DNA of 64,000 nucleotides from Lunularia cruciata (Eukaryota; Streptophyta; Marchantiopsida; Lunulariales; Lunulariaceae): contig OX419759.1 in assembly GCA_948567375.1 (NCBI GenBank), positions 47,221,493 through 47,285,492 of the forward strand, in the 5' to 3' direction. Shown one piece after another: positions 12,121 through 22,723 of the stretch. The position numbers were made by a program, and so were the translations under genes. Below the pieces are notes generated by a model, which saw only the letters and a program-made list of their open reading frames with translations, was not told the DNA's origin and did not search any database. Each line of letters starts with the position of its first letter. The stretch's first letter is position 1.

Positions 12121-12640
12121 GCGAAAGGGTGTAGGCCGCGCGGCCTGATAATCAGAGCTCGGTCGACCAAGCGTAGCGAGCTCGGGCACTGGTCGTAATC
12201 ACCGCTCACCCAGCCCTAACGGCAACCGTCGGAACCTGCACCAGCGGCTCAGATGTACCGAGATCTCACAGGAGATCTTGACCGTAAATAATCTGATTAA
12301 AGATTTCTGTATTTTCGCACCAGAACTGGAGGCTGTTTGTATTTCGAATTTCTCACCGCCTCGGGCGTCTACGGTCCGTTGTCCTGTAGAAAATCCTTCC
12401 GGTGCTCGGCAGCTTGCATGAGTAGTGTAACTCATTCCGGCAGGGTTAGGGGATGCCCGGCATATTGTGAAGTTCAGTCGGGTTGAAACAGGTGAGCGTA
12501 CGAGCACATTCTAGACAATTGAGAAATATTTCGGAAAACAGCTCGTAAAGTCCGGTACTATAAGGTGGATCTCACGATTCCCAAGATATGTACCCGGTTC
12601 CTCCCTAAAATTTCGCGGGGAACCGGCGGGGTCTTCATTG
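12121..12640 (-). promoter_or_regulatory. GC-rich candidate promoter / first-exon region for a minus-strand transcript
   Basis: This stretch is richer in G+C and CpG than its surroundings. Read on the minus strand it has a CCAAT box near 12640 and a TTATAGTA box near 12560. A motif-free open frame of 102 codons follows (12507-12199). If the RS2Z transcript has a distant first exon this is the best place for it. No transcript evidence is available. Confidence 0.25.
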
Positions 12641-13114
12641 GCTCCTCCAATCTAACCAAATAATATGTTTATGAAGCTATCAAGGCTATTTCACCATGTC
12701 CATTGCCCATTTGTCTCGTGATCTGATTTGGATCCTAGTTCAATTTTGTTCCATATCCTTGTTGCAGGGAGTTGCGGAAGAGTGTGGAGAGGGGGAGAGA
12801 CGTGAGACAATTTCTAAGTGCTCTCTAGCATGTAGTATTCAAGGGAATAGTCAATTCTCTTTGTTTTTCAATTTCGGTTCCATGGGCATCTAGATTGAAG
12901 ACTATGGAGAATGGAGTAGAATATTATGAACTTTTTTAGGGTTTAGAGTGATCACTATACATTGAGAGCGATGGGTCGAGAATTTTCATTTCCAATTTCT
13001 TGGTTTTCATGATTAAGTTCCATAGGATTTAGTTTGAAAAGTTTGGAGATGGAAATTGAAAGTTATGAGAGCTTATAGATTTTAGAGTTTGGAGAGATTA
13101 TTTTCTTATGTGAG

Positions 13115-15338
13115 TTGGGATATGAGGGGTTGTGGTTTTGCAAATATGGGGAGATATGGAAAAGAGCAACATGTGTTACTATCATTATTCTTGTGCTAGC
13201 CATGGCTACACCTTCCCATGTGGGATCGCCTAGAGCGGGTCGAGATACACCATCCCTGGTATGTCACCGACGCTTTACCTTGCAAGGGGTAAAGACCAAT
13301 GTGGGAAAGATGCACAAAGACTATGATTGGACCACTTGGGATGCCCATGTGAGACGAGCGACCACATCAACAGTAGTGACACTCGGGATTACGCACGCTT
13401 TTTATATCTTTGTTGATCATTCCAAGGATATCGATCTAGTCGTAGGGAATGGTTAGCTTCTCATGCGGGTTGCATTTTGGGGTTATTTGAGACTAGTTTT
13501 CCATGTCCACATCTATTCCATAGGCTACCCCGCACACTCCATGATGAGGTTAGACAAGCTTTTTGCCTACCACTGGATCGTTTGGCACGTGATCCCTTGG
13601 ACGAGTTAGCATGGTTCCTATTCCTCCTACTCCCTTGATGGTGTCTTCGTTATGCTAGAGGAGGACGTGCAGGGCATAGAGAGGTGGCGGCTAGATTTCA
13701 TCAATTCTGAGCGGGGGATTGGGCAGCCCTTCAAGAGGAGTATGTTAGGGCTACACGATTTAGGAGACAGGCATCGCCACAGGATACCACAGATTCCACT
13801 TGATTACAACGATGTAGGACATTGGGTTAGGTGGGAGAGTTTAGTAGAGCAACACGAGAGCTACACCCTTTGTCTATAGCGAGTCCTATTGATGAGACCA
13901 TCTCTTCCCTACGCTCATTGCATCCTACAGCAATAGAGAGACTACCACTAGAGGTCTTAGATTATCAACTTGAGCAGCCTTTATGTCTTGATAGGTTGCT
14001 ATTTGCACAAGCATTGTGCACGGCCCCTCGCCTTTCCTCAGGAGGCTTGTTAGGGATGGTTTATGAGCAGCTTAGAGATTGCTTCCAGGCAGATGATCCT
14101 TCTAATGGTTTTACTGAGTTGTTTTAGGTGGTTGCAGCAGTAGCAAGAGGAGACATTCCTATGTTTCTAAGTCGAGTGTTAGGTGTTGGTTGACTTCTCA
14201 CGATGGAGAAGGACACGGGAGGCATTAGACCGATTGCTATTGGAGAGATCTTTTTGCATTTGGTCAGTCATACCATTGTCCTTCAACATCGTTCTCACTT
14301 TCGACAGCATCTTAGTCCACATCAGTTTGGAGTAGCTACACCTTGAAGATGTTAGGCTATATCTTTAGGCATTAGAGCACTCCTAGATATCTATCCAGAG
14401 TGGATCGTCCTACCGGTGGATGTTGAGAATGCTTTTAATAGAGTCTCACATGCATCCATCTTTAGAGAGCATAGGGAGGTTGGTGGATCCTTGGCGAGTC
14501 TCATTCCTTTTGTGCGGTCTTTTTATGGCTCTCCTGCTTCCCTCTACTACCAGCATGGTGGTTCACAAGAGGGAGTCACCGTCTTGGAGTCAATTGTTGG
14601 TACACGTCAAGGAGATCCTTAGGGGGGGCCTTATTTGCCATGGCTCACTTTAGAGCTCTCTTATCTACTACTTTGGCCATCATAGGTTGTGTACTTCCCT
14701 CCTTGGCAGATGATACACACATCGTAGGCCATGTAGATCAGATTAGGCAGGCCTTTGACTACTTGACTACCAAGCTACATCTAGTAGGCTTGAGATTCAA
14801 GGTGTCAAAGTGTAGGGCATGGTCCCCTTTAGGTATCCCTCCCCACCTTGAGCTTACAAAGGGGTGGATCATATCCATAGATGGACTTTGTGTTCTTGGA
14901 GTGCCAATAGGATTGGAGGATTTTGTCACACGCTTCTTGGATGCTACCCTTGCAGAGGATGTTCTCCATGTGGATGACCTTCCATTACTAGGAGATCCGC
15001 AGGTGGCATTTGGTATACTCTCTTCTAGTATTGCTCGTCAACCATCCTACCTCATTTGTACAGTTCCCCCCTCATCATCCTTCTTATCATGTCTGAGAAC
15101 ATTTGATAGGAGGATTATGGGAGTCTTTGGTGATATTATTAGACCAGGGACTTTTGAGTGTGTGACAAGGGATTTGGCACGTAGACTAATGGCTCTACCA
15201 ATCTCATGTGGTGGGGTTGGCTTGCTTTTTATGGAGAAGATGGCACCTATAGCATTTTTTGGTAGTTTGGCTCTCTCGGCACCCCTACTTTCCTCTCATT
15301 GTGTGGTTGCTAATAGGCCGGTTTGGAGACTTATGTGA
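13115..15338 (+). pseudogene. N-terminal and reverse transcriptase domains, non-LTR element copy 2
   Basis: The reading passes through frames at 13115-13456, 13831-14127, 14416-14622 and 14640-15338. It contains an N-terminal MATPSHVGSPRAGRD start at 13202, then HVRRATTS, then the RT block GGIRPIAIGE (about 14220-14250), motif A DVENAFNRVSH (about 14419-14451), motif B GTRQGDP (about 14602-14622) and motif C SLADDTHIVG (about 14702-14731). A stop just after QGDP and shifts before motif A break the frame. It would have been the element's RT; it is now a pseudogene. Confidence 0.75.
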
Positions 15339-15601
15339 TAGAGGTGGAGGGAGGATCCTTTTCTCTCCAGGTGTTATTGCAGCAGACAAGAGATAGTCTA
15401 TCCCCACAAGCACGAGAGGATTTTCCACCGTTTGCTTCACTATCATTAGATTGGACTAGAGGTTTATAGTCTTCATTGATGGAGCAACAGTGTGAGCATA
15501 TGCTACATTCTCTTAGTTGACTCGTCCATTCCTCAAGCTACTAGAGCACGTTTATGTTCTTGCTCCAGCAAGAGTGCAGGCTCATGGATCCTAGCTCGAC
15601 C

Positions 15602-16280
15602 TGTAACACCCATTTGTGCATGTGTGTGGTATTGTGATATTTAGCTTGGTATTACAAGTACTTAAGAGATATTATTTATATAGAGATAAAGGATGGTTCT
15701 ATATTAGTCATGGTTAGCTAAAGTTAGTCATAGCTAAGATAGATGGGACCTTACTTTAGAGGAAGTAGAAAAGATGAGCACCACTATTTTGGATTTTAGT
15801 GTGTTGACTTGGTATTATTCCTAGGTGTTTGGCTTTGGGGAAAGAGTTGAGAACTCTTGGGCCCGCAAGCCTTTTTGTTTTGGATTCTTCTTTAGTCCAA
15901 GGATAGCCCATGTGAAGGAATCCTTGCTTTAGTGGTTGGGTCAAGATAAGGGGAATATGCCCATGTGAATGGATATTCCTTTCTACTTTTTGACTTTACT
16001 TGACTTTTAGTCTAGTAACTTGAGTTACTACGGTAATTAGTAACTTTGGTACGTAACTATTTCACAAGTATATAAACAAGGAGTGAGGAGGTACTCATCA
16101 TCCTTTCATTTGCAACTATCTCTCTCTCATTGAGTTCTCTAGTGAGCAATGTCTTGAGTCTTGGAGTGTTAGCCTTGGAGGAGTATGATGGAGTTGGGGT
16201 TCCTTGCCTTCTTAGTCCATGGTGCGCTACCATAATAGCCATCAGAGGTTCATCCTGAGTGAGAGACAGGCCGGCTCACA
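15602..16280 (+). repeat. 5' LTR of element A
   Basis: This is the direct repeat of 22724-23402 at a constant offset of 7122 bp. A TATA-like stretch (agtatataaacaagg, about 16068-16083) suits transcription starting about 30 bp downstream. It begins TGTAAC and ends CACA. Confidence 0.93.
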
Positions 16281-16284
16281 TTTT

Positions 16285-16301
16285 TGGTTCCGTTGCCGGG
16301 A
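16285..16301 (+). other. Primer-binding site, Asp-tRNA-like
   Basis: TGGTTCCGTTGCCGGGA starts four bases after the 5' LTR. It is close to the TGGCGCCGTTGCCGGGGA sequence that plant Athila/Tat elements use to prime minus-strand synthesis from tRNA-Asp; three positions differ. Confidence 0.7.
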
Positions 16302-17116
16302 CCTCTCTAGAAGGCAAGATAATGTTCCGTGTCCAATTCTACATTAGGCAGAAGGAGGCTATGAGAGCTCACTTGGAGAGAACATTAGGAGAGGAGAGGG
16401 CTGAACTTATGTTAGAGAACTAAGATCCATTTGTATACCCTGTAGTTCATTATGATGTCTTTGAGGTGATTTTGTACATCTTGTACACATGAGAGGAATT
16501 GGAGAGATTGTGTGAGGTGGATTGCAGATTTTGGGGATTAAGGTGATTTTGGGCAAAATCTCAAGTTTGAGATCTGGACTTGAGATTTCTACACATGATA
16601 GCTTGGGTTATCTTTCAGTTAGCACACTTGAAATTATTGAGAGAGCTTCTATGCGCATTGGGCTAGAATTTTTGAAAGTTGATAGGGTAAAGTGCTCCCG
16701 CAACTGCATGCTCTCTGGAAAATTGTACAGAGTCTGCCATTTCTTCAATTTTTAGTGAATTGTCCTGAAAATTTCCAAGACAATTCAGTGCATTGTATCC
16801 TACCTGGTGCCACAAAAATTAGAGAGAGATCATTTTTGCGCAGTGCGTTATGAGTTTTTGAAGTGAGGGGGGTGGTTTTCAGACCAAATCTGAAATATGG
16901 GTGCTGAATAGAAAGGTGTCTAGGCCAAATGGCTCGATGAAAAGATCTAAAATTTTGCAGGGAGGGACGCCCTAGAGTTGTGATCAAGTGTGGAAAATTT
17001 CAGAGGACTGTGACATATTCGTTGGGAGATTTGAGTGACATTGTGAGGAAGGGTCAATTCTGCAGAGTGGAGATCTCATGCATGAGAAGTTTGAGATCAA
17101 CAAAAAGCATGTTTGA

Positions 17117-17614
17117 GTGTTTAGATTCATCTTGGGGAACATGGAGGGTCATCAAGAGTGGAAATTGAGATTATGCAAGGTTCCCCAAGGGTTTGAGGTG
17201 ATTGTAGGGGTGGATTTGAGGAAAAGAGAGTTTACAATAGAATTTGAAGAGAGTGTTGAGAGGATCCAAAAACCTACACCACTTGGAGGAAAGAGTGAGT
17301 CTAAGTGCTTTCTATGTGGAGAGAAGGGACATAAGGCAAGTTCATGTCCATTAACCTTTGAGAGCAAGAGATTGAGGGAAAGGAGAGGCTTACTTGACTT
17401 GGGTTTGCATGTTGGACCTTCTTCACCAAGATTGGGAGGGAGAAGATCTAAGACCAAGGAGTTGTGTGAGGTTTGTGGAGTTGAAGGACTTCCAAAAGGA
17501 CATGAGTGTAGTGGAGTAAAAGCACTTTTGGAAACTTTGGTGAAGGATCTTGGAGAGAGTCTTAGTACAGCTACAGAAATACTACCACCTTCATCAGCTA
17601 GTTCTCAAGATTAG
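17117..17614 (+). CDS. Small zinc-knuckle ORF upstream of gag in element A
   Basis: This is a 165-codon open frame in the leader, sharing the gag-pol frame but separated from it by several stops (17612-17848). A start at 17141 (MEGHQEW) is also possible. Residues 64-77 form a CCHC knuckle (CFLCGEKGHKASSC), and a second Cys/His cluster follows at about 116-131 (CEVCGVEGLPKGHEC). The N-terminal part (LRLCKVPQGFEVIVGVDL) is a short beta-rich-looking segment. The knuckle recalls those of plant LINE ORF1 and gag-like proteins that bind nucleic acid. Standard Gypsy elements have no such ORF in front of a gag that already carries its own knuckle, so it may be an accessory or captured sequence. The function is unknown. 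Confidence 0.6.
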   Translation: MFRFILGNMEGHQEWKLRLCKVPQGFEVIVGVDLRKREFTIEFEESVERIQKPTPLGGKSESKCFLCGEKGHKASSCPLTFESKRLRERRGLLDLGLHVGPSSPRLGGRRSKTKELCEVCGVEGLPKGHECSGVKALLETLVKDLGESLSTATEILPPSSASSQD

Positions 17615-17848
17615 TGATGGAGATAATCTTTCAACTTATGGATAAACTATCCATGAGAGTTAGATTAATATGCACTCTAGGATTTGATGTTGCTATAGAA
17701 ATCTTGGAGCAACCTGAACCTTTTGTGTTCCCTAGAGTGGATTATTCTCAGATGGTGTTAGTCATGTATATACTCTATTAGTAATAGAGTGAGAGAAAAG
17801 AAAAGAGAAAAAAAAATTAAGAGAAAAGAAAGATAGTGAGGGGTTAAG

Positions 17849-20800
17849 ATGGGGAAACTTCCGGTTTTCTTTGGCAAGGATGGAGAAGATGTGGAGGCCT
17901 TTGTGAGAGACTTCAAGAGAGCTTGCATAGGAAACAATGAGAGGAGGAAGAATGAGTGGGCCTCATTATTACCAGATTTCTTTGAGGATGCAGCACTTAC
18001 ATGGTATGAGTCAGAATACCAAAAGAGAGAGAGGAGAGATGGGGAAGAGGAGTCTTGGGAGACTTTGACTTCAGCACTCATTGAGAACTTTCTTCCTGAT
18101 GAGAGTTATGAGAGATTGATGAGTGAGGTTACATTTCTCAAGCAAGGAGATGGAGAGAAAGTGAGGGTCTATGTGGAAAGAGTGGAAAAGTTGGAGTCCA
18201 GATTTCGCATAGTGTTGAGGAAGGGTGGGGATGATGTGGAGACTACAATGATTGGCATAAGGGCCATGCTCACCAAGAATTTTGTGGGAGGATTGAGACC
18301 ACAAATTAGAAGCAAGGTGAGATATGAGAAACCTTCTTCCAAGGTTGAAGCTATCAAGATCGCAATTCGTATGGAGGAGAGTTTGGAAGGGGATGAGAGT
18401 GATTTGGTGGTGAAGGAGGTTGTGCATCCTCCTCAAGGCTACAAGTATGGTGGAACTTCTGATACTTTGGTGACAAGGGTTGCACCACAAGTAGTAGTTG
18501 TTCCAATTCTTGCACCTCCACCAAAAGATCCACTCCAAACCATCACAGAACAACTTGCGGATCTCAAGATCAATGTGGTGCAACTATGGGAGAAGAGAGA
18601 GGTGGATCAGAATGTAGGGAGAGGACCTAGGAGTTATGGAAACTATCCATATAGAGGAGGCCAACCAGCCAACAATTTCAATGATAGAAATTGTTTTGGT
18701 TGTGGAGGAAGAGGCCATATCCAAAGGAATTGCCCAAATTCCACTTACCATGGAGGAAGGGGTTATGAGGGAGCCAATAGAGGGAAAGAGGGAGGTAGTG
18801 AAACCCAAGTGGCTCCTAATCCCAACAAAGGTAAGGGGATAGCATCCATAGATGTGGTTGAGAGCAAGTATGAGAAGGGAGAGTGCTCAAACTCCAAGGG
18901 TCTTAATTTGGAGCTTTTGGCACAAGAGAAGAAGAGAGCTCGTTTTGCAGAGGATGTTCACTCTTCTCAAGGATTTACTTCAAGCAAGGATACTCCTATG
19001 TCTACTAGGAGCACTCGCACCTCAACACCATCAACAACAAAGACTCCAAGGAAGAAGTTGGGGATGGAGGACTTCTTGATCTCAAAGCAACAATGGAACT
19101 ACAATGTGTTGGAGGATGTTGGTAGTCACAAGGCTAACATCACAGTGGGCCAATTAATTGCTTTGAACCCTACCTTGAGAAAGGAGCTTAGAGGTGGTTT
19201 GAGTTCTACAAGGAGCAAAAAGAAGAAGAAGGCAAAAGTTCCAGTATCAATGGGGGTGGTGGATGCCAAGCCAGCACCATGGGAGGCTTGTGAATATGCC
19301 TCCAAGATTGATGTGAGAGTGAATGGTCACAACATCAAGGATGCATTGGTTGATGGAGGATCAGCAGTGAATGCCATGTCAGAAAGGTTGATGAAGAAGT
19401 TGGGTATGATACCCTCAAGACCTTCAACATTTGTGGTGAGCATGGCAAACAAGCAACAAGTTCGACCAGTAGGGGTGATGGATAAGGTGGTAGTTTCAGT
19501 TATGGGAGTTCAAAATCTCATGACTTTCCAAGTCTTGAAGGATTCAAGCTATGACTTACTTCTTGGGAGGCCATGGTTGAGAGCAGCACGCACAACTGAT
19601 CGATGGCACAAAGGGTACTTGAGGATTGGGCCATCAAACCATAGAGTCACTATTCCTATGACTAACACCACCAACACTTCACATTCAGATACCCCATCTT
19701 CTAATTATTGGGAATCAGATTCTGAAGAAGGAGCTTCAGGTGTGGACACAAGCATGGAAGAGGAGACTTCCACGGAGGAAGATGAATCTGAATCTGATTC
19801 AGATGTGTATCCCTTGTGTGCTATGGATTTTGCACCTAAGCCAGAGGTTTTGAAGGACCCAGATAAATCACCATTGACACTTGAGGAGGTAGAGAGAAGG
19901 TTATCTACCCTCAAGTATGGCCCAAATGTTACCAAGGAGGAGAAGGTGAGATTTGAGGAGATTTTCCGCAAGTTCATCCATGTGTTTGCTTTTAGTTACA
20001 AGGATTTGAAGGAAGTCACCTTGGAGGAGCACAAGATAGAGGTGGAGTCACATGCAAGACCAATCCGCCAAAAGCAACGTCGCATTAGCCCACCAATATC
20101 TTTGGTTGTGAAGGAGGAGATTGATAAGCTCAAGGAGGCTGGATTTATCTTTGAGGTGGAGAATTCAGAATGGGTGTCTCCAATTGTCATTGTGAAGAAA
20201 AAGAATGGCAAGCTTCGGGTATGTGTGGATTACAAGAAGCTTAATGCTGTTACCAAGAAGGACTACTACCCATTGCCATTCATTGATGAGATCTTGGAGG
20301 AGGTTGCAGGTCATGAGAGGTACAGTTTTGGAGATGGTTATAGTGGATATAACCAAATAAAGATTGCACCAGAGCATCAACAACTCACCACATTCACCAC
20401 ACCTTGGGGAACTTACGCTTTCAAGGTCATGCCTTTTGGGCTTTGCAATGCTCCAGCCACATTCCAACGGTTCATGAACAAGGTATTTGAACCTTTCATT
20501 GGGAAATTTGTGAGAGATTTCATTGATGACTTTTGTGTCTATGGGAGCAAGGAGGAGCACTTTGAGCACCTAATCAAAGTCTTGCAACGCTTGGATGAGG
20601 CAAATGCATCACTCAACCCAGAGAAGTGCATTTTTGGATGTGAAGAAGGTCTACTTTTGGGGCACATCATCTCCAAGGATGGAATAGCAGTTGATCCTGA
20701 GAAGGTGAGGAAAATCTCAGACCTTCCATTCCCTTCAAGCTTGACAAAGTTACGCCAATTCTTGGGAATGGTTGGGTACTATAGGAGGTTCATCTTCTCA

Positions 20801-21556
20801 TTTTCCAACAAGGCTTATGCATTGACCATCTACATGAAGAAGGGTGTAGATTACATGGTGATTTTGGAAGACAAGGAGGCTCTCAAAGCTTTTGAGGAGC
20901 TCAAGCAATCCCTTGTTGTAGCTCCAATTCTTGCTAAACCTGATTGGAGTAAGCCTTTCATCCTCTACACTGATGCTTCTAATGTAGCTATAGGATGCAC
21001 TCTTAGTCAATTAGACCAAGATGGGCATGATCATCCAATAGCTTATGCTAGTAGGCAGATGGTTTCAGCAGAGAAGAACTACTCTGTCACAGAGAGAGAA
21101 GGGTTGGCAGTGATCTTTGGTCTCAAGAAGTTTAGACACTACTTGATTGGAGGGAAAGCCACAATTGTCACGGATCACAAGGCTTTGAAGTACATCTTCA
21201 ACAAGCCTAATGTTGAAGGGAGACTAGCAAGGTGGATGATACTCTTGTCTGAGTATGACTACACAATTGAGGATAGGCCAGGAAAGAAACATGCAAATGC
21301 TGATTTGTTATCTAGAGCCTATGATCATGATGGAGATGAGCCAGTAGATGATTCCTTCCCGGATGAGGAGCTCATGACAATCTCAGTCACTCAAGAGATT
21401 CCAATGGAGTACAAGGAGATTGTGGATTTTGTGACAAGAGGTAACTATCCAGAAGGGATGCATGCTAGGGAGAGGAAGGCCCTTGCAGCAAGATCTAGAC
21501 CTTACACAATGGTGGAGGATATTCTTTTTCACCAAGGAGCAGATGGTCTACTTTGA
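17849..21556 (+). CDS. Gag-protease-RT-RNase H polyprotein of element A
   Basis: The frame has 1235 codons. Gag occupies about residues 1-300, with a capsid-like region and a CCHC knuckle (CFGCGGRGHIQRNC) at about 281-294. An aspartic protease with active-site LVDGGS lies near residue 500, where DGG replaces the usual DSG/DTG. The reverse transcriptase starts near 735 and carries FIDDFCVYG near 890 in place of the common YIDDILVYS. RNase H begins with LYTDAS near 1040. The protein would package and copy element RNA. The frame ends in TGA at 21554-21556; the same frame reopens at once into integrase, so this is one polyprotein gene cut by a single stop. The TGA could have arisen from CGA by loss of a methylated CpG cytosine. 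Confidence 0.92.
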   Translation: MGKLPVFFGKDGEDVEAFVRDFKRACIGNNERRKNEWASLLPDFFEDAALTWYESEYQKRERRDGEEESWETLTSALIENFLPDESYERLMSEVTFLKQGDGEKVRVYVERVEKLESRFRIVLRKGGDDVETTMIGIRAMLTKNFVGGLRPQIRSKVRYEKPSSKVEAIKIAIRMEESLEGDESDLVVKEVVHPPQGYKYGGTSDTLVTRVAPQVVVVPILAPPPKDPLQTITEQLADLKINVVQLWEKREVDQNVGRGPRSYGNYPYRGGQPANNFNDRNCFGCGGRGHIQRNCPNSTYHGGRGYEGANRGKEGGSETQVAPNPNKGKGIASIDVVESKYEKGECSNSKGLNLELLAQEKKRARFAEDVHSSQGFTSSKDTPMSTRSTRTSTPSTTKTPRKKLGMEDFLISKQQWNYNVLEDVGSHKANITVGQLIALNPTLRKELRGGLSSTRSKKKKKAKVPVSMGVVDAKPAPWEACEYASKIDVRVNGHNIKDALVDGGSAVNAMSERLMKKLGMIPSRPSTFVVSMANKQQVRPVGVMDKVVVSVMGVQNLMTFQVLKDSSYDLLLGRPWLRAARTTDRWHKGYLRIGPSNHRVTIPMTNTTNTSHSDTPSSNYWESDSEEGASGVDTSMEEETSTEEDESESDSDVYPLCAMDFAPKPEVLKDPDKSPLTLEEVERRLSTLKYGPNVTKEEKVRFEEIFRKFIHVFAFSYKDLKEVTLEEHKIEVESHARPIRQKQRRISPPISLVVKEEIDKLKEAGFIFEVENSEWVSPIVIVKKKNGKLRVCVDYKKLNAVTKKDYYPLPFIDEILEEVAGHERYSFGDGYSGYNQIKIAPEHQQLTTFTTPWGTYAFKVMPFGLCNAPATFQRFMNKVFEPFIGKFVRDFIDDFCVYGSKEEHFEHLIKVLQRLDEANASLNPEKCIFGCEEGLLLGHIISKDGIAVDPEKVRKISDLPFPSSLTKLRQFLGMVGYYRRFIFSFSNKAYALTIYMKKGVDYMVILEDKEALKAFEELKQSLVVAPILAKPDWSKPFILYTDASNVAIGCTLSQLDQDGHDHPIAYASRQMVSAEKNYSVTEREGLAVIFGLKKFRHYLIGGKATIVTDHKALKYIFNKPNVEGRLARWMILLSEYDYTIEDRPGKKHANADLLSRAYDHDGDEPVDDSFPDEELMTISVTQEIPMEYKEIVDFVTRGNYPEGMHARERKALAARSRPYTMVEDILFHQGADGLL

Positions 21557-21562
21557 AGAGCA

Positions 21563-22675
21563 GTGGGTAAGGAAGAGTCTATCCTACTCATAAAGGAGTT
21601 TCATGAAGGTTTAGTATGTGGAGGACACTTTGCAGGAAAGGTGACTGCTTTCAAGATTCTAGATGCAGGTTACCATTGGAGAGGGATTTTCAAGGATTAT
21701 CTTGATTATTGCAAAACTTGTCATGTTTGTCAAGCTTTTGCTAGAAAGTCTACATCCACTCCACCACTTAGATCAATTCCATTGCTAGGACCTTTTGAGA
21801 AGTGGGGAATTGATTTTGTAGGACCTCTCAATAGAACCCCAAGGAACAATCGGTACATTGTGGTAGTTACTGATTACCTTACCAAGTGGGTTGAGGCTAG
21901 ACCATTGAGGGACAAGAATGAAGATGAAGTGGGTAGATTTCTTTATGAACGCATTATCACTAGGTTTGGATGCCCTTTGGAGTTGGTTTCTGATAGAGGA
22001 GGAGAGTTTACAGGAAGCATTACTACAGCCATGCTACGACATTTCTCTATCACACATAGAGTAACTACATCCTATAAGCCAAATTCCAATGGCTTGGCAG
22101 AGAGAACCAATCAGACCTTGTGCATGATGTTGGCCAAAGATGCAGAAATGGAGGGGGCTAAACATCATTGGGACAAGAGGATTCATGCAATTTTGTGGGA
22201 GTATAGGACAACCATGAAGACTTCCACTGGATATTCTCCATTCCAATTGGTGTATGGTATTGAGTCTACCTTACCTATTCACTTTGATCTTCCTACCTTC
22301 CAAAGCATTCATAGAAGATTGAAGAAAGCACAAGGAAGTGATGCAGGGAAGTCAAGGAAGGATCAACTCATGGAGTTGGAAGAGGCAAGAGCAGTTGCTA
22401 TGGTTCGAGTGGAGCAAGCCCAAAGGAAACAAAAGGAGAGCTATGACAAGAGGCAAGGCAAGAAGAAGGTGGAGCCTTTCAAAGAAGGTGATTGGGTAAT
22501 GTTGTTTGATTCCATTCGATTCAAGAGAGTGCAAAAGAAGTTTTTGCCTAAGTACTTTGGACCTTTCATAGTAGAGAAGGTGTGGGGCAATTACACCTAT
22601 GATCTCAAGGAGTTGGGAGGAAGACACTTTGATAGGATTAACCATGATAAGTTGAAGATGTACCATAGAAGGTAG
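21563..22675 (+). CDS. Integrase part of element A pol, after the stop
   Basis: This is in the same frame as the upstream polyprotein (both start at positions congruent modulo 3). An H2C2 zinc-binding head (HEGLVCGGHF...CKTCHVC) precedes the catalytic core. The core shows a D in GIDFVGP, a second D in SDRGGEF, and the E in GLAERTNQT, which together make the DDE triad for strand transfer. The C-terminus has KEGDWVMLFD and KYFGPFIVEKVW, the usual GPY/F-type module. No chromodomain follows. Without stop-codon readthrough the integrase would not be made as part of Pol. The first ATG at 21563 is only the start of the open frame, not a likely natural start. Confidence 0.9.
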   Translation: MGKEESILLIKEFHEGLVCGGHFAGKVTAFKILDAGYHWRGIFKDYLDYCKTCHVCQAFARKSTSTPPLRSIPLLGPFEKWGIDFVGPLNRTPRNNRYIVVVTDYLTKWVEARPLRDKNEDEVGRFLYERIITRFGCPLELVSDRGGEFTGSITTAMLRHFSITHRVTTSYKPNSNGLAERTNQTLCMMLAKDAEMEGAKHHWDKRIHAILWEYRTTMKTSTGYSPFQLVYGIESTLPIHFDLPTFQSIHRRLKKAQGSDAGKSRKDQLMELEEARAVAMVRVEQAQRKQKESYDKRQGKKKVEPFKEGDWVMLFDSIRFKRVQKKFLPKYFGPFIVEKVWGNYTYDLKELGGRHFDRINHDKLKMYHRR

Positions 22676-22703
22676 AGAGACCTTCACTTTGAGGACAAAG
22701 TGA

Positions 22704-22723
22704 AAACTTAGTCCGGGGGTAAA
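22704..22723 (+). other. Polypurine tract region of element A
   Basis: The stretch gggggtaaa directly abuts the 3' LTR at 22724 and would prime plus-strand synthesis. It is short but correctly placed. Confidence 0.55.

Noticed and set aside
12199-12507. 102-codon minus-strand frame as a gene
   Set aside because: It sits in a GC-rich stretch where long frames arise easily, and has no motif or splice partner; kept only as a candidate first-exon region.
15756-16242. Minus-strand frames in the LTRs of element A (also 22878-23364)
   Set aside because: They occur identically in both LTRs simply because the LTRs are copies; there is no coding signal.
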